From positions 1 through 64,000 of the forward strand of contig JAWKTM010000012.1 of NCBI GenBank assembly GCA_041399085.1: a DNA stretch of 64,000 nucleotides. The letters are read 5' to 3'. The notes under the pieces are model-generated. The model saw only the letters and a list, made by a program, of their open reading frames with translations. It was not told the DNA's origin and ran no database searches. Below, one piece after another: positions 63,319-64,000 of the stretch. Positions within the stretch are counted from its first letter, which is position 1. Every line of letters begins with the position of its first letter. The position numbers and the translations under genes are program-made. The DNA comes from JAWKTM01 sp041399085 (GTDB lineage Bacteria; Planctomycetota; Planctomycetia; Pirellulales; Pirellulaceae).

Positions 63319-64000
63319 TGGCCAAAGCACGAGCACTCGATAAACGTCGCAAGTCGATCCGCAACATCAAAAAGATCACGCGGACGATGGGGTGATTGCC
63401 ACGGCTCGATTCAAAGAAGGCGATGGACCGGGCCACGGCCGCGACCGCATATACGCAGCGAATCACTCAAGTCGTGAAAGACTTGGCGGCGGCCAGTTTG
63501 AAGGTAACGCATCCGTTGCTCGAACCGCGTGATGCGACGGGCCGCTCCGTGCTGCTGGTGCTGACGGCCAACCGCGGATTGTGCGGCGGCTACAACGGAT
63601 CGATATTACGAATCGCCGTGCCGCGCATCAACGAACTGAAGGCGGGTTACGAGAACTTCGATCTGGAAGTGTCGGGCAAACGCGGCATCAGCGCGTTGCG
63701 ATTTCGCGGCTTTTCGATCGACCAGACGTATACGCAGTTCGAGGATCAACCGGCTTACTCGGAAGTGCAGACGATCGCCGACCGGTTCTTGGACGAATAC
63801 ACGCTGGGAAAGATTGATCGGCTGGACGTGGCCTACACACGGTTCATCTCCAGCTCTCGACAAGAGGCCGTGGTCGAGACGTTGTTGCCGCTCGGTTCGA
63901 TCGGCGACGAGTCGGAGGAGAAGAAGGACGAGCCGAGTCGCGGCGAGTCGATGTATGAATTCATGCCTTCGGCCGAGAGCATTTTGGAAGAAGTCGTTCC
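63319..64000 (+). CDS. atpG: ATP synthase subunit gamma, frameshifted near the start and cut by the window end
   Basis: The rotor subunit starts with MAKARALDKRRKSIRNIKKI and TRTM. One base is missing near 63390 (should read TRTMEMIATARF). One A is extra near 63413, after which AMDRATAATAYTQRI, RSVLLVLTANRGLCGGYNGS, FDLEVSGKRGISALRFRGF and DRLDVAYTRFISSSRQEAVV follow. The frame runs to the end of the window, so the C-terminus and atpD, atpC lie beyond. The errors resemble those in atpA. Confidence 0.8.

Overview
The window looks like a planctomycete chromosome, most likely from the Pirellulales or a close relative. The evidence is two large secreted PVC-type dehydrogenase/HEAT/cytochrome c proteins, a sulfatase, an ECF sigma factor followed by a Ser/Thr kinase with a long C-terminal region, a secreted protein carrying the LEALERRELMAA-type N-terminal motif, a DUF4058 protein, and an ATP synthase operon with extended subunits. 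GC content is moderately high throughout.

Layout. 1-8.8 kb is an accessory, partly decayed stretch: the end of a zinc-ribbon membrane protein, a broken TPR/Ig/WD40 gene, a broken leucine-rich-repeat gene, DUF4259, a beta-lactamase-like fragment, then an intact methyltransferase, adenosine deaminase and acetyltransferase. 8.8-17.4 kb holds metF, a secreted HEXXH metallopeptidase, an SGNH-hydrolase/PVC-dehydrogenase/di-haem fusion and a Kelch protein, the last two converging on a perfect hairpin. 17.5-22.2 kb is a Ser/Thr kinase whose C-terminal third is broken, with its sigma factor. 22.5-33.6 kb has an FG-GAP/choice-of-anchor-D secreted protein and a signalling cluster: a CheB-CheR-PAS-GAF-kinase fusion, a receiver-histidine kinase and three receiver proteins. 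33.6-46 kb holds deoC, a ROK kinase, the second PVC dehydrogenase, sulfatase, a membrane protein, a metallophosphatase, an unusual signal peptidase I, DUF4058 and an aldo/keto reductase. 46.2-54.3 kb is housekeeping: thiolase, argC-argJ, a TrkA-domain K+ channel, YqgE, two TatA/B-like genes, tRNA-Val(CAC), hisC and hisB. 54.4-55.7 kb is a DUF4912 protein. 56.4-64 kb is the F1Fo ATP synthase operon: atpZ-like, atpI-like, atpB, atpE, atpF, atpH, atpA, a DUF4870 gene, and atpG, which runs off the window.

Two themes stand out. First, the ATP synthase: subunit a has an extra domain of about 200 residues at its N-terminus, and subunit b has an exported acidic DEKPA-repeat plus His/Gly-rich tail of about 260 residues. 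Both are predicted on the non-cytoplasmic face, so the enzyme would carry a bulky outer-face appendage. Second, single-base indels recur in genes that cannot be dispensable (atpA three times, atpG twice, hisB once). They show that at least part of the apparent gene decay is consensus sequence error, so every broken gene here should be re-read from raw data before being called a pseudogene.
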